From positions 1-30,804 of the forward strand of contig JBKQWK010000257.1 in assembly GCA_052139595.1 (NCBI GenBank): DNA of 30,804 bases. Direction: 5' to 3'. The stretch is from JBKQWK01 sp052139595 (GTDB lineage Bacteria; Actinomycetota; Thermoleophilia; UBA2241). Positions 29,990 through 30,804 of the stretch are shown here, piece by piece (position 1 is the stretch's first letter; every line of letters starts with the position of its first letter). The notes beneath the pieces were generated by a model. That model was given only the letters and a program-made list of their open reading frames with translations, was not told the origin of the DNA and made no database searches. The position numbers and the translations under genes were made by a program.

Positions 29990-30804
29990 GTGCCCAGAAT
30001 CAACAGCCGCTGCCGCAGCCGGTGCATTTCATCGGTATCGGTGGTGCCGGTATGAGCGGCATCGCCGCCGTGCTCGCCGAACTGGGTGCGCGCGTCACCG
30101 GCTCCGACCTGAAGAACTCGCGCTACATTCGCCACGTTGTCGATGCTGGAGTCCAGGTGAGCATCGGTCATAGCGAGGAGAACCTCGGTGAGGCAGCTCT
30201 GGTTGTCATCTCGTCGGCAATCCCCGAAACGAATCCCGAACTGCGCGCCGCTCGCCTTCGCGGTCTACCGGTAGTACAGCGGGCGGAGATGCTGGCGCGT
30301 CTCATGGCCATGCGCCGGGGAATCGCTGTTGCCGGCACTCACGGCAAGACGACGACGTCGTCCATGGTCTCCCACGTGCTCCACTGCTGCGGGCGCGATC
30401 CCAGCTTTCTGGTAGGCGGCGAACTCAACGATATGGGTTCGAATGCCGGTGTAGGCCAAGGTGAGTGGCTGGTGGCAGAGGCCGACGAGAGCGACGGCAG
30501 CCTGTTGTTTCTGCGCCCCGAGGTGGCAATCGTTACTAATGTCGAACTTGACCACCACGCCCATTACCGCAGCCTCGACGAGGTACAGGACGTCTTTCGT
30601 CGTTTCGCAGCTCTGTTGCCCGCGCACGGTCTGTTGACGCTGGTAGCCGGCTCAGGCGGCGAGTTCCTCGCCGCCGAAACGCCGGCTCGAGTGGTCATCT
30701 GTGGTATTGAGGAGCGCGCGATGGTGGGCGGCGGCGCTCCTGCCGCTGGCGAAGGTCACGCGGTGACGCGTGCCGCCGCTCCTGGGCGGTTCGCTCCATC
30801 TACC
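29986..30804 (+). CDS. murC: UDP-N-acetylmuramate--L-alanine ligase (3' end outside window)
   Basis: The visible 273 residues show a Rossmann-like FIGIGGAGMSGIAAVL, ATP-loop AGTHGKTTTSS (116-126), EADESDGSLL and NVELDHHAHY, the MurC signatures. The last visible part (REEs 250-273) is an Ala/Gly-rich insert within the central domain. MurC adds L-Ala to UDP-MurNAc, the first ligase step. ATG 29986 overlaps the murG stop. A GGGAGG lies 7 nt upstream. Confidence 0.93.
   Translation, partial: MSAQNQQPLPQPVHFIGIGGAGMSGIAAVLAELGARVTGSDLKNSRYIRHVVDAGVQVSIGHSEENLGEAALVVISSAIPETNPELRAARLRGLPVVQRAEMLARLMAMRRGIAVAGTHGKTTTSSMVSHVLHCCGRDPSFLVGGELNDMGSNAGVGQGEWLVAEADESDGSLLFLRPEVAIVTNVELDHHAHYRSLDEVQDVFRRFAALLPAHGLLTLVAGSGGEFLAAETPARVVICGIEERAMVGGGAPAAGEGHAVTRAAAPGRFAPST

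Overview
The window looks like chromosome of a GC-rich actinobacterium, probably an uncultured or little-studied lineage. This is inference from three signs: a PafB/PafC-like WYL regulator at the left edge; an mraZ-led division and cell-wall (dcw) cluster at the right, with a MurE carrying the DNPR meso-diaminopimelate signature; and consistent GGAGG-type ribosome binding sites with many ATGA or GTGA gene overlaps. I saw no tRNA, rRNA, CRISPR array or insertion sequence. The genes read as core chromosome plus one unusual metabolic cluster.

Region 1 (1-8561) is amino-acid or amine related. A leftward run holds an alanine/ornithine-racemase-type PLP enzyme, two tandem MttB-family (trimethylamine methyltransferase-like) proteins without pyrrolysine codons, an arginine-deiminase/dimethylargininase-like enzyme and a WYL regulator. 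A diaminopimelate-decarboxylase-family enzyme is divergent from this run. It converges on a DegT-fold protein that lacks the PLP lysine and whose homologous N-terminus extends past every ordinary start codon, back to an ACG behind a perfect Shine-Dalgarno sequence. No corrinoid protein is present, so the substrate of the MttB pair is open.

Region 2 (8700-12023) carries two Gate-domain membrane proteins, the second broken by a one-base frameshift. An Rrf2-family regulator follows, behind a perfect 10+10 bp inverted repeat, then larE and cysE. This looks like a sulfur or Fe-S-linked unit.

Region 3 (12086-19834) holds a DUF211/VIT-like pair, a PcrA/UvrD helicase, an enoyl-CoA hydratase, a trehalose-phosphatase preceded by a pentanucleotide repeat array, an unrecognised protein, a type 2 pyrF and a LysM membrane protein.

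Region 4 (20005 to the end) is the dcw cluster in the order mraZ, rsmH, ftsL, (gap), murE, murF, mraY, murD, ftsW, murG, murC (cut by the window end). MraZ boxes with a 10-bp period precede mraZ. Its products carry peptidoglycan precursor synthesis from UDP-MurNAc to lipid II and on to septal polymerisation. The transpeptidase gene ftsI (pbpB), expected between ftsL and murE, is absent. A 313-bp stretch without a convincing gene takes its place, ending in a promoter-like element that could give murE its own leaderless start.
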